NCBI GenBank assembly: GCA_963555705.1
Contig: OY743180.1
Span: forward strand, 42,502,129-42,566,128
From: Ligustrum vulgare
Lineage: Eukaryota; Streptophyta; Magnoliopsida; Lamiales; Oleaceae
Direction: 5' to 3'
Length of the DNA: 64,000 nucleotides
Part shown: positions 22,141 to 33,199 of the stretch, one piece after another
How positions within the stretch are numbered: the stretch's first letter is position 1
Layout: each line of letters begins with the position of its first letter
Program-made: the position numbers and the translations under genes
The notes under the pieces: generated by a model
What the model saw: only the letters and a program-made list of their open reading frames with translations
The model's database searches: none
Told to the model about the DNA's origin: nothing

Positions 22141-22390
22141 ATAGCTCAAAATGATAAATTATAATTTGAGGACTAAAATTGATATTTTGAAAGTTGAGGG
22201 ATTAAAATGAATACTTTTGATAGTTGAGGGACTAAAATAGATATTTTGAAAGTTGAGAGATTAAAATGAATACTTTTGAAAGTTGAGCTTAAAATCAAAT
22301 TAATAAAATCAGCAGGGACTGAAATGATAAGTTTGAAGCTAAAAGGGCTGGATTAAAACATTTCAAAACTTGAGGGGCTGATTTGAAATC
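22141..22390 (-). repeat. 30-bp minisatellite, LARD-2 3' LTR
   Basis: About eight units of the GGACTAAAAT / GGATTAAAAT type with TTTTGAAAGTTGAGG between, fewer than in LARD-1. It ends some 40 bp before the TATA-like box. Confidence 0.78.
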
Positions 22391-22430
22391 TTTAAAACTT
22401 CAAGGACCAAAAAGCAATTTCCGAAAATTA

Positions 22431-22711
22431 AATATATATCTCAGCTTTACTCTCTCTCTATCACAATCCATACTCTCTCTTTCGATACAATACAGACAGA
22501 GAGCGAAAGGAGAGAGGTCGGCGATCGGCGACAGGGAAGGGCGAGAGCTGGGGAAATCCGGCGGAGGTACTGCCGGCTCAGGTGCGGTGAGTGGCTAGAC
22601 CGAGGCTTGAAGGTCACGATTTGGGTGTGAGTTTTAGGTGCGAGACCGAAAGTAAATCAAGACTGGAAGTTATGGTTTTCCGGCGAAGAGGACGGCGGTC
22701 GAGGTAGGTAA
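22431..22711 (+). promoter_or_regulatory. Putative antisense promoter, leader and splice donor, LARD-2 3' LTR
   Basis: AATATATATC at 22431-22440 is a good TATA box, followed by TACTCTCTCTCTATCAC, a leader of about 250 bp and GAGGTAGGTAATAG with GT at 22704-22705. The donor is identical to that in LARD-1 although the leader is mostly different. It reads into the internal domain, which here has no cargo gene. Confidence 0.5.
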
Positions 22712-24270
22712 TAGATCTATTTCTGATTTTTTGGGTTTTATTTGAGTTATTATTTTGAGTTTGAGCTGAACTTGGAGTTGGCTGCGTGGTGGTTTGGCCG
22801 GGGTGTTTGATGGAGGTTGGTTGCAGTAGGTGGTTATGGTGATTGTAGCAGAGGATGAAAATCTGATGATGGTGAGTGAGGGTAGTGAACTGTGATGGTG
22901 GCTATTGTGTGATCGATCCTGGAAGGAGGCAGAGTGGTGGAAATGGATTGATGTTGGTTCGTGGGTGGAAATGGGTTGAAAATGGTGGTTCTGTTGGTGT
23001 GAATGGTGGTGCTGATTGATGATGATGAATTTGGTGATGGCTGCAATGTTTGGTGATTCGGCAGTGATGGTATTGGTAGCTGAAGTGGAGGAATCTGAGA
23101 AGAGGCTGGCTTGATTTGCAGATTGGATATTGAAGTTTAGTTGTAAAATTTGATTTGGATTGAAATATATTGTGGTTGAATTCTCGCATTAGGACAATGG
23201 TTGTGAAATTGATTCGATCGGCAACAGAGATGGCTGTGAAGCCATGACATTGAACTGGTTTGGCAGTGATAATGTGATTGAATATGGAGGTATGTACCGT
23301 GGCTGGTGATGAGAATAAACGAGGTTGCTGGGAATATATTTGTGATATGGTAGTTGGAGCTGGAGATGGATTGAATTGGAAATGGCAGAGGCAGTGTTGG
23401 TTGAGGTGATGATTGCTGATTCTGAAATGGTTCTATGGTGGTGTTTGTATGAATTTGGTGATGCTCGGTGGTGATTGTGATGAGTGCTAAGTTGATAGCT
23501 GTATATGGAGGTGAATATATTGTGTTTTATTAGCCAATTAAGAAAGATAGTGGAGAGTTAGGTGATGTGAGAGGGTGGAAAACATCATAATTGGAGGGGT
23601 GGAAATGAGGTGTAAAGAAATGCTAATTGATGTTGGAGAATATTAGGTGCAAAAGTAGAAAAAGAAATAGAAAAGAAATGGATTGGTGGAAGATGGTTTG
23701 GGGAAATCGTGGGTTGTGATGGGGATAGGAGAAATATATGTATTGATTAGGTATTATAGAATAGGATAGTGTAGAATTAGGTAGAATATGAAATAGAAAA
23801 TGGTGTAAAGTGTTTAGACAAAATGATGATTTGTAGATGGAAAATTGGTGTAGAATTAGTTATGTAAAATTTTGATTATGATAAATATTGGACTAACTTT
23901 GATTTGAAAACGTATTTAAAACTGATATAATTTTGGACTGAAAATACATTTGAGAATAAATAAATTTTGAGATAAAAATTTAATTACGTATTTTGACTTG
24001 AAATAATTTGAATAAGGAAAATTGAGATATTTTAATAAATTTGGAAATCAAAAAATGATTTTGAAAATAATACTTTGAATAAATAATTAATATAACATAA
24101 TTTTAGAAATTTGGATTTTAATTTAAAATCGAACAAATTCGATATTTCTTGACTTGGCTAGACGAATCCGTCGCGGCGTTAATTTCAAAACAATGAGTGA
24201 AATAGTAGCGACACAATTTTCTAAATATTAAAATAATTATAAAATTGAGTAAAAATTCTGGGTCGCTATA

Positions 24271-24283
24271 ATCTTACCTCCTT
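24271..24283 (-). other. Polypurine tract of LARD-2
   Basis: On the - strand AAGGAGGTAAGAT, identical to that of LARD-1, directly before the 3' LTR. Confidence 0.75.
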
Positions 24284-24369
24284 AAAATAATTTCGTCCTC
24301 GAAATTAAACTTACTTAATCTTAAAATTTCTGAATACTCAATCAGAATCTCATCTTCTTCTTCTCTTAT
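24274..24369 (-). pseudogene. Relic of the pol C-terminus in LARD-2
   Basis: A short sense frame (31 residues plus stop) ends SKFNFEDEIILRR-stop just before the purine tract. It begins with an acidic REEEDEI stretch, resembling the acidic patch near the end of chromovirus integrase. It is one substitution and a few codons better preserved than in LARD-1. This supports descent from an autonomous chromovirus-like element. Confidence 0.6.
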
Positions 24370-26979
24370 GTAGCATCATCGCTACCATATTTAACCCAAC
24401 CATATTTAACCAACTGGACTTTTCTATAGACATATGTGTTTACTCAAAATTCTTCTGAATCGTAAGTGACTGAAAGTTCACTATTCTTTGAATTCCATTT
24501 TTATGAACCCAAAACAACATAACTTATTCATAGATGATCAACTTATTTCATAATCTCAATACATTATCACCTTCAATTATCATCATCATATCATTCCTTA
24601 CAATTTCTATTGTACTTTTATATTCAAATAACCTTACGTCCATCATCATTATCTCACAAATCCCAAACAACATCATGTCTTTTTACTAATTTCTGTAATT
24701 CCATAAAAAAAATCTCTTCAAGTTTCCATAAATCTTTACTGATATATCAAACCATAATAATTTATCATCTCTAAACTTCTTATCATCGAATATTCCCAAA
24801 ATAATCAAAAAAATTCCCAATCGTATGTAAAAATTTCATCATATCTTGTAGTATTCATGTAACATGTCACTTATCATCGTATCATGTGACCTCAGATATT
24901 CGTATATATCTCTAAAATTTCCACAAATCTTTACTGACATATCATATCATAATAATTTTTTTTTTTTTTTTCCTTTCTTCTTATCATCGAATATTCCAAA
25001 AAAAAATAATCCAAGAATTACCTGAATATTCTTTCTACGTAATATACCCCAACATATCAACATAATATCATCAACTTATCTTTCCAATATTTGTAACCCA
25101 AAAATTCAGTAAACAAATATCTTCCAAATAACTAAGATTCTTTACTTAAATGTCACCACATTTCCTGCAAAGTATTTCTTTCACTTATACATACTTATGA
25201 ATTCTGATTCAATACGGTCCTTATTTCTCTTTCACGTATTCCCGTATCATCTCACTATACCTTGATTATTGTACCAAAAATATCAGTACCAAAATCCAAT
25301 AAAATATTCCATATCTCCAATCTTATCATCAAATTTTCTTTTGTCGAGAAAAATAACAGCGCATTAACTCTTGTTCCCACTTTTCATTATACTTTAAATC
25401 ATACATCAAGTACTCGGTATCAAATACTCATTCTAGCTGAGAGCTAAGATACTAACTTAAAACAGCATCACAAGGATCAAATATGTTATTCTCAAACTTA
25501 AGAAACTTCACTAATTTCCCAAATCTGAAATTCAAAATTAAAATTTTCTATTCTCCCAAACTTCAATTCATATCACACTTTATGAACAATACTCTGATTA
25601 ATCTTATCACCATTAAATAAGACTTCTGTAAATCATATAGGATTCCTCATCAAATTTGCTTAACCCAAAGATACAATCCCATAATTAAAAATCACACAAC
25701 TGATCATCTCAGATTTTCCATTATTGTAGCCCAAATATTTACTCACTTCAAAAGTACAACCAATAATAATTAATCGAACTGCATCACTAAATCTTTAAAT
25801 AAACCCATATATTATGACTAAAAATGAAAATTCTCAATCGTAGATAATATTTCACCATAATGCAATAAACCATCAAAATAAGATCATCAAACTCAATATT
25901 ATGTATCAATTTCTCAGATTAAAAAAATCTTGGATTCTACCGTGGTCCCTCTTCTGAACACCATTCCAAAATAAGTCATCACTGTAAAATCTTATCCCTA
26001 TTTTCCTCAAAATTCATATCCTTATAATACTCTCCAATTCAAGTGATCATTCCTTACAAATGATCAATCCATTCCCAAGAATAATTAAGATTCTTCCCAA
26101 TAATGCCCTTATACTTGTCTTCACTCGTCTTTCAAAATATAACTTATCATTTACTCAATCTTGCTTATGAACTTGCAATTCTAAACTCAATTCTCTTAGT
26201 GATTGCATACCATACTATGCTCTTAATTCCAAATGATAAAATTCTGGACAGAGTCTCCCTTATAATTTGAACTTATCCCAAACCATAAGTATACTTCATA
26301 ACTAACAATAACATATAACTCCACATTTGATCACAACGATCTAAAAATATTGAAAATGATTCCAACACTTCAATATCATCAAAATATCTCATAATTCAAT
26401 TCATAATTCCTCAACATAACAATTTCAAATCATATTTTTCAATATCACAATATCACTTCCTTCCATACCTTAATTGGCTCAAAAGACTACTCATAATTAT
26501 AAATATATGCCATAAATCATATTCCCAAAATTTATTCACAAAGTCAAACTTCATAATAAATTTCTCTTCAACATAGAGGCATAATAAATTAACTCAACAT
26601 AATATCCATTACTTAATTCTCAATAAAATCATATTATTCCCATTATGCTCAACACTCGTTTTCTTAAAAAAATTTCTCATAATCATATATTAAAGCATAT
26701 AAGTTATGACAAAGCATAACAACATCATTATTTTCGAAGAAATACATTCTTATTTCTCATAAATCATAAGTATCCGAAATACTCTTCATTCTTTCTCATA
26801 AATCAATAAAATGAGTTTTCGAAATACTGAAATAACTTTAAACATCATAAACTTCTTTACCTCGGAGTTGGTGGAACGAATGATGGCAGTGGCAATCTTC
26901 ATCAATAAAAATCTTATAATGGAAAATATTTCTTAAAATTATTTTTGAAAATTTTACGAGTCTACAGAAACGCAGACTA

Positions 26980-26991
26980 GCTCTGATACCA
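26980..26991 (-). other. Primer-binding site of LARD-2
   Basis: GCTCTGATACCA on the + strand, i.e. TGGTATCAGAGC in element sense, three bases from the 5' LTR end. Confidence 0.93.
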
Positions 26992-27646
26992 ACTTGTAGC
27001 GCCCCGAGTTCCGTATACCCGATTCACTACGTCATTTTCTGTCTAAATTTTTCGAATAATATTTTTGCGGAAGAAATAATTGAAATTCATTTTTGGCAAC
27101 ATTAAATAAACTGTAATGGCCGCTAAAATTGAAAACATTTATGAAACCATTTGAAATAGTAAATCGAACCATTAATATTGTAAAGAAATTGCCAATATCA
27201 TAATTTCTCAAATAAATGAACTTCTATAAATTATTCGATTGTTTGGAAAATACGGAAATCATTAACGTCAAACTTTCAACCGTTCAACGATTATTGCCAC
27301 CATCATTCATCGCTCGCCACCGTCTCCGAAATCTGCAAAACTGTTAAAAAGTAGGGTGAGTATTTCATGGGGGAAATACTCAGTAGACTCATCGCAAATT
27401 AATTTAATTTATAAGATGATTAAACACATAAATCCCGGCTCTTTATAAAACGGGCATTGATAGAGCTTCTTTATAAAACTGCTCTTGATAAAACTCATAT
27501 TGTGCATTACAGCACGGGACATATTTTACAAATCATAGGCTCTTTGAAAATAGCTCTTTGAAAACAGCTCTTTGAAAACCATATACTTATAAAAACATTT
27601 TAATTATGTCAAGCATAATTTCTTTTGAAAGCATAACATAAGATAG

Positions 27647-28052
27647 GATTTAAATCCTCATAAACATAAATAGACACAAGAACTTTACCGAACTTAGGTG
27701 GCAAGAATTCTTATGCAGTAAAATCATAATAACAGTAAGTTTTCATCATAACATAGGATAATATCGAAATCCTCATAAACATAAGAATTTTACCGAACTT
27801 AGGTGGCAAGAATTCTTATGTAGTAAGTATACCAAGCATAATTTTCTGAAATTCATAGGGATCAATTGCATCATAACATAAGATAGGATCGAAATCCTCA
27901 TAAACATATGCGACAGGAATTTTACCGAACTTAGGTGGTAAATCCTCATAAACATATGGAAAGATAGGAATTTTACCGAACTTCGTGGCAAATCCTCATA
28001 AACATAGGAGACACAAGAATGTTACCGAACTTAGGTGGCAAGAATTCTTATG
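27647..28052 (-). repeat. Tandem repeat with ACCTAAGTTCGG motif, LARD-2 5' LTR
   Basis: Copy of the block at 21320-21725, offset 6327 bp, identical by eye. Confidence 0.75.
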
Positions 28053-28467
28053 TGTAGCGCTACTAAAACTCCGGTCCCCTTAACATATCATAACTTATCA
28101 TATGGGACCCAAAACAATCTTGGTAGATTGATTTCATAGCAATGATCCAAAAAAACATTTTCGTGAAGCATAGGGTATACTTACTTTTCGTAAAAACATA
28201 AAGTATATTTTCTTTTCATAAAAACATACTTACTTTTCATAACAACATAAGGTATATTTACCTTTCATAAAAACATACTTGTTTTTCTTAAAAATTGACT
28301 TTCACAAGTCACATGACATTCATATGAAATCATAATTTAAATTAATTAATAAGTGCGAGTCTACCTCAATTCCGACGAGTGCAAAGTTGAGCGGGAATGA
28401 CTTCAATTTCTTTAAATTCTCCGTACGCTTCGTCTTAGCCAATAAGTCACTTTAGTCTATCGAATAT

Positions 28468-28717
28468 ATAGCTCAAAATGATAAATTATAATTTGAGGAC
28501 TAAAATTGATATTTTGAAAGTTGAGGGATTAAAATGAATACTTTTGATAGTTGAGGGACTAAAATAGATATTTTGAAAGTTGAGAGATTAAAATGAATAC
28601 TTTTGAAAGTTGAGCTTAAAATCAAATTAATAAAATCAGCAGGGACTGAAATGATAAGTTTGAAGCTAAAAGGGCTGGATTAAAACATTTCAAAACTTGA
28701 GGGGCTGATTTGAAATC
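28468..28717 (-). repeat. 30-bp minisatellite, LARD-2 5' LTR
   Basis: Copy of the minisatellite at 22141-22390, same number of units. Confidence 0.78.
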
Positions 28718-28757
28718 TTTAAAACTTCAAGGACCAAAAAGCAATTTCCGAAAATTA

Positions 28758-29038
28758 AATATATATCTCAGCTTTACTCTCTCTCTATCACAATCCATAC
28801 TCTCTCTTTCGATACAATACAGACAGAGAGCGAAAGGAGAGAGGTCGGCGATCGGCGACAGGGAAGGGCGAGAGCTGGGGAAATCCGGCGGAGGTACTGC
28901 CGGCTCAGGTGCGGTGAGTGGCTAGACCGAGGCTTGAAGGTCACGATTTGGGTGTGAGTTTTAGGTGCGAGACCGAAAGTAAATCAAGATTGGAAGTTAT
29001 GGTTTTCCGGCGAAGAGGACGGCGGTCGAGGTAGGTAA
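28758..29038 (+). promoter_or_regulatory. Putative antisense promoter, leader and splice donor, LARD-2 5' LTR
   Basis: Same TATA box (28758-28767) and donor (GT at 29031-29032) as in the other LTR. From here transcription would leave the element at 30600 and enter the satellite array on the + strand. Confidence 0.45.
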
Positions 29039-30600
29039 TAGATCTATTTCTGATTTTTTGGGTTTTATTTGAGTTATTATTTTGAGTTTGAGCTGAACTT
29101 GGAGTTGGCTGCGTGGTGGTTTGGCCGGGGTGTTTGATGGAGGTTGGTTGCAGTAGGTGGTTATGGTGATTGTAGCAGAGGATGAAAATCTGATGATGGT
29201 GAGTGAGGGTAGTGAACTGTGATGGTGGCTATTGTGTGATCGATCCTGGAAGGAGGCAGAGTGGTGGAAATGGATTGATGTTGGTTCGTGGGTGGAAATG
29301 GGTTGAAAATGGTGGTTCTGTTGGTGTGAATGGTGGTGCTGATTGATGATGATGATGAATTTGGTGATGGCTGCAATGTTTGGTGATTCGGCAGTGATGG
29401 TATTGGTAGCTGAAGTGGAGGAATCTGAGAAGAGGCTGGCTTGATTTGCAGATTGGATATTGAAGTTTAGTTGTAAAATTTGATTTGGATTGAAATATAT
29501 TGTGGTTGAATTCTCGCATTAGGACAATGGTTGTGAAATTGATTCGATCGGCAACAGAGATGGCTGTGAAGCCATGACATTGAACTGGTTTGGCAGTGAT
29601 AATGTGATTGAATATGGAGGTACGTACCGTGGCTGGTGATGAGAATAAACGAGGTTGCTGGGAATATATTTGTGATATGGTAGTTGGAGCTGGAGATGGA
29701 TTGAATTGGAAATGGCAGAGGCAGTGTTGGTTGAGGTGATGATTGCTGATTCTGAAATGGTTCTATGGTGGTGTTTGTATGAATTTGGTGATGCTCGGTG
29801 GTGATTGTGATGAGTGCTAAGTTGATAGCTGTATATGGAGGTGAATATATTGTGTTTTATTAGCCAATTAAGAAAGATAGTGGAGAGTTAGGTGATGTGA
29901 GAGGGTGGAAAACATCATAATTGGAGGGGTGGAAATGAGGTGTAAAGAAATGCTAATTGATGTTGGAGAATATTAGGTGCAAAAGTAGAAAAAGAAATAG
30001 AAAAGAAATGGATTGGTGGAATATGGTTTGGGGAAATCGTGGGTTGTGATGGGGATAGGAGAAATATATGTATTGATTAGGTATTATAGAATAGGATAGT
30101 GTAGAATTAGGTAGAATATGAAATAGAAAATGGTGTAAAGTGTTTAGACAAAATGATGATTTGTAGATGGAAAATTGGTGTAGAATTAGTTATGTAAAAT
30201 TTTGATTATGATAAATATTGGACTAACTTTGATTTGAAAACGTATTTAAAACTGATATAATTTTGGACTGAAAATACATTTGAGAATAAATAAATTTTGA
30301 GATAAAAATTTAATTACGTATTTTGACTTGAAATAATTTGAATAAGGAAAATTGAGATATTTTAATAAATTTGGAAATCAAAAAATGATTTTGAAAATAA
30401 TACTTTGAATAAATAATTAATATAACATAATTTTAGAAATTTGGATTTTAATTTAAAATCGAACAAATTCGATATTTCTTGACTTGGCTAGACGAATCCG
30501 TCGCGGCGTTAATTTCAAAACAATGAGTGAAATAGTAGCGACACAATTTTCTAAATATTAAAATAATTATAAAATTGAGTAAAAATTCTGGGTCGCTATA

Positions 30601-30605
30601 GATCG
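30601..30605. other. Target-site duplication of LARD-2, right
   Basis: GATCG directly after CGCTATA, matching 20663-20667. Confidence 0.95.
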
Positions 30606-30911
30606 GCACAAGAACGATGATGATCAGAACGGTCGACTGTCCTTCAAAGATGAAAAAATGAGTGAGATGGAATTTTGGAGAACCAAATAAATTAAAAGTA
30701 TGAAAAAACGAATCAATTCCTTCAAAATAAATGAAGAACGCGAAAACTCCAGTAATCAGCAGGGATCGACACAAGAACGATGATGATCGGAATGGTCGAC
30801 CAGAATTCGGAGCCGCACAGAGAGGAATTCTTAGGGTTTTGAGGAAAATGAAATAGAATTTGACATAACGTGTCCAGCTAAAAGTACGGGCAGCCCAAAC
30901 AATTCCATGCA

Positions 30912-33199
30912 AAGCATGGAGTTTGGATTCCGGAACTTAACAGTTAACACCAAAATACAGCGTTTGAGAAGTCCCTTCGAGCTTCAACTCAACAAACAAA
31001 TCGACAATCAACTTCGTCCGTTATCCTCTAATGCAACAAATTTTCCTTCAAAGAGGAAAAAATGAGAGAGATCGAATTTTGGAGAACCAAAAATAGATTA
31101 AAAATATGAAAAAACGAATCAATACCTACAAAATAAATGAAGAACACGAAAACTCCATCAATCAGTCGGGATCGGCACAAGAACGATGATGATCGGAACG
31201 GTCGACAAGAATTCGGAGCCGCACAGAGACGAATTTTTAGGGTTTTAAGGAAAATGAAATAGAATTTGACATAACGTGTCCAGCTAAAAGTACGGGCAGC
31301 CCAAACAATTCCATGCAAATCATGGAGTTTGGATTCCGGAACTTAACAGTTAACACCAAAATACAGCGTTTGAGAAGTCCCTTCGAGCTTCAACTCAACA
31401 AACAAATCGACAATCAACTTCTTCCGTTATCCTCTAATGCAACAAATTTTCCTTCAAAGAGGAAAAAATGAGAGAGATCGAATTTTGGAGAACCAAAAAT
31501 AGATTAAAAATATGAAAAAACGAATCAATACCTACAAAATAAATGAAGAACGCGAAAACTCCATCAATCAGCCGGGATCGGCACAAGAACGATGATGATC
31601 AGAAGGGTCGACTGTCCTTCAAAGAGGAAAAAATGAGTGAGATGGAATTTTGGAGAACCAAAAAATAAATTAAAAGTATGAAAAAACGAATCAATTCCTT
31701 CAAAATAAATGAAGAACACGAAAACTCCAGCAATCAGTAGGGATCGGCACAAGAACGATGATGATCAGAACTGTCGACAAGAATTCGGAGCCGCACAGAG
31801 AGGAATTTTTAGGGTTTTAAGGAAAATGAAATAGAATTTGACATAACGTGTCCAGCTAAAAGTACGGGCAGCCCAAACAATTCCATGCAAAGCATGGAGT
31901 TTGGATTCCGGAACTTAACAGTTAACACCAAAATACAGCGTTTGAGAAGTCCCTTCGAGCTTCAACTCAACAAACAAATCGACAATCAACTTCTTCCGTT
32001 ATCCTCTAATGCAACAAATTTTCGTTCAAAGAGGAAAAAATGAGAGAGATCGAATTTCGGAGAACCAAAAATAGATTAAAAATATCAAAAAACGAATCAA
32101 TACCTACAAAATAAATGAAGAACACGAAAACTCCATCAATCAGCCGGGATCAGCACAAGAACGATGATGATCAGAAAGGTCGACTTTCCTACAAAGAGGA
32201 AAAAATGAGTGAAATGGAATTTTGGAGAACCAAAAATAAATTAAAAGTATGAAAAAACGAATCAATTCCTACAAAATAAATGAAGAACGCGAAAAATCCA
32301 GCAATCCGCAGGGATCGGCACAAGAACGATGATGATCGGAACGGTCGACAAGAATTTGGAGCCGCACAGAGAGGAATTCTTAGGGTTTTAAGGAAAATGA
32401 AATAGAATTTGACATAACGTGTCCAGCTAAAAGTACGGGCAGCCCAAACAATTCCATGCAAAGCATGGAGTTTGGATTCCGGAACTTAACAGTTAACACC
32501 AAAATACAGCGTTTGAGAAGTACCTTCGAGCTTCAACGCAACAAACAAATCGACAATCAACTTCTTCCGTTATCCTCTAATGCAACAAATTTTCCTTCAA
32601 AGAGGAAAAAATGAGAGAGATCGAATTTTGGAGAACCAAAAATAGATTAAAAATATGAAAAAACGAATCAAATCCTAATAAAATAAATGAAGAACGCGAA
32701 AACTCCATCAATCAGCCGGGATCGGCACAAGAACGATGATGATCAAAACGGTCGACTGTCCTTCAAAGAGGAAAAAATGAGAGAGATCGAATTTCGAAGA
32801 ACCAAAAATAGATTAAAAATATGAAAAAACGAATCAATTCCTAATAAAATAAATGAAGAACATGAAAACTCCAGCAATCAGCAGGGATCGGCACAAGAAC
32901 GATGATGATCAGAACGGTCGACTGTCCTTCAAAGAGGAAAAAATGAGTGAGATGGAATTTTGGAGAACCAAAAAATAAATTAAAAGTATGAAAAAACGAA
33001 TCAATTCCTACAAATTAAATGAAGAACGCGAAAACTCCAGCAATCAGCAGGGATCGACACAAGAACGATGATGATCGGAACGGTCAACAAGAATTCGGAG
33101 CCGCACAGAGAGGAATTCTTAGGGTTTTAAGGAAAATGAAATAGAATTTGACATAACGTGTCCAGCTAAAAGTACGGGCGGCCCAAACAATTCCATGCA
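30912..33199. repeat. Satellite segment repeated at 37912-40199 and partly at 40769
   Basis: Units of 406, 572, 571 and 739 bp. The same series begins at 37912, exactly 7000 bp on, and at 40769 (406, 572, 571). Shared private variants include TCAGAAGGGTCGAC, CAGAACTGTCGAC, ATTTTCGTTCAAAG and TTTCCTACAAAGAGG. Confidence 0.8.

Larger units (their letters stand above)
20668..24270 (-). repeat. 3' LTR of LARD-2 (3603 bp)
   Basis: Starts TGTAGCGCCCC on the + strand and ends GGGTCGCTATA, so in element sense it runs TATAGCG…CGCTACA. The layout is that of the LARD-1 LTR: tandem blocks at about 21320-21725 and 21840-21960, minisatellite 22141-22390, antisense promoter-like block 22431-22711, then GT-rich low-complexity DNA to about 23880 and AT-rich DNA. 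Confidence 0.95.
24271..26994 (-). mobile_element. LARD-2 internal domain, non-coding
   Basis: AT-rich throughout, with no frame above about 60 codons that looks real. Ends align with LARD-1 (24271 to about 25400, and about 26130-26994); the middle, about 25400-26130, has no match in LARD-1. It includes a poly-T run near 24956-24972 and a duplicated CTTCTTATCATCGAATATTCC motif (near 24777 and 24978). Confidence 0.85.
20668..30600 (-). mobile_element. LARD-2: complete non-autonomous LTR retroelement
   Basis: Element of 9933 bp on the - strand with LTRs at 26995-30600 (5') and 20668-24270 (3'), primer-binding site 26991-26980, purine tract 24283-24271 and a 5-bp duplication outside. Its 2724-bp internal domain has no protein frame other than a pol-end relic, and no LOG cargo. 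By eye the LTRs differ at only three bases (22663/28990, 23293/29623, 23692/30022) and one ATG triplet in about 3.6 kb, so the insertion is very recent. Same family as LARD-1 but a different subfamily: LTRs about 275 bp longer and diverged in the leader region. Confidence 0.95.
26995..30600 (-). repeat. 5' LTR of LARD-2 (3606 bp)
   Basis: Matches 20668-24270 at an offset of 6327 bp (6330 after the extra ATG triplet near 29350). The equivalent tandem block is at about 27647-28052 and the minisatellite at about 28468-28717. Confidence 0.95.

Noticed and set aside
22383..22598. 71-residue frame in LARD-2 LTRs (copy at 28710-28925)
   Set aside because: Lies over the putative antisense promoter and leader and is not kept in LARD-1; more likely untranslated.
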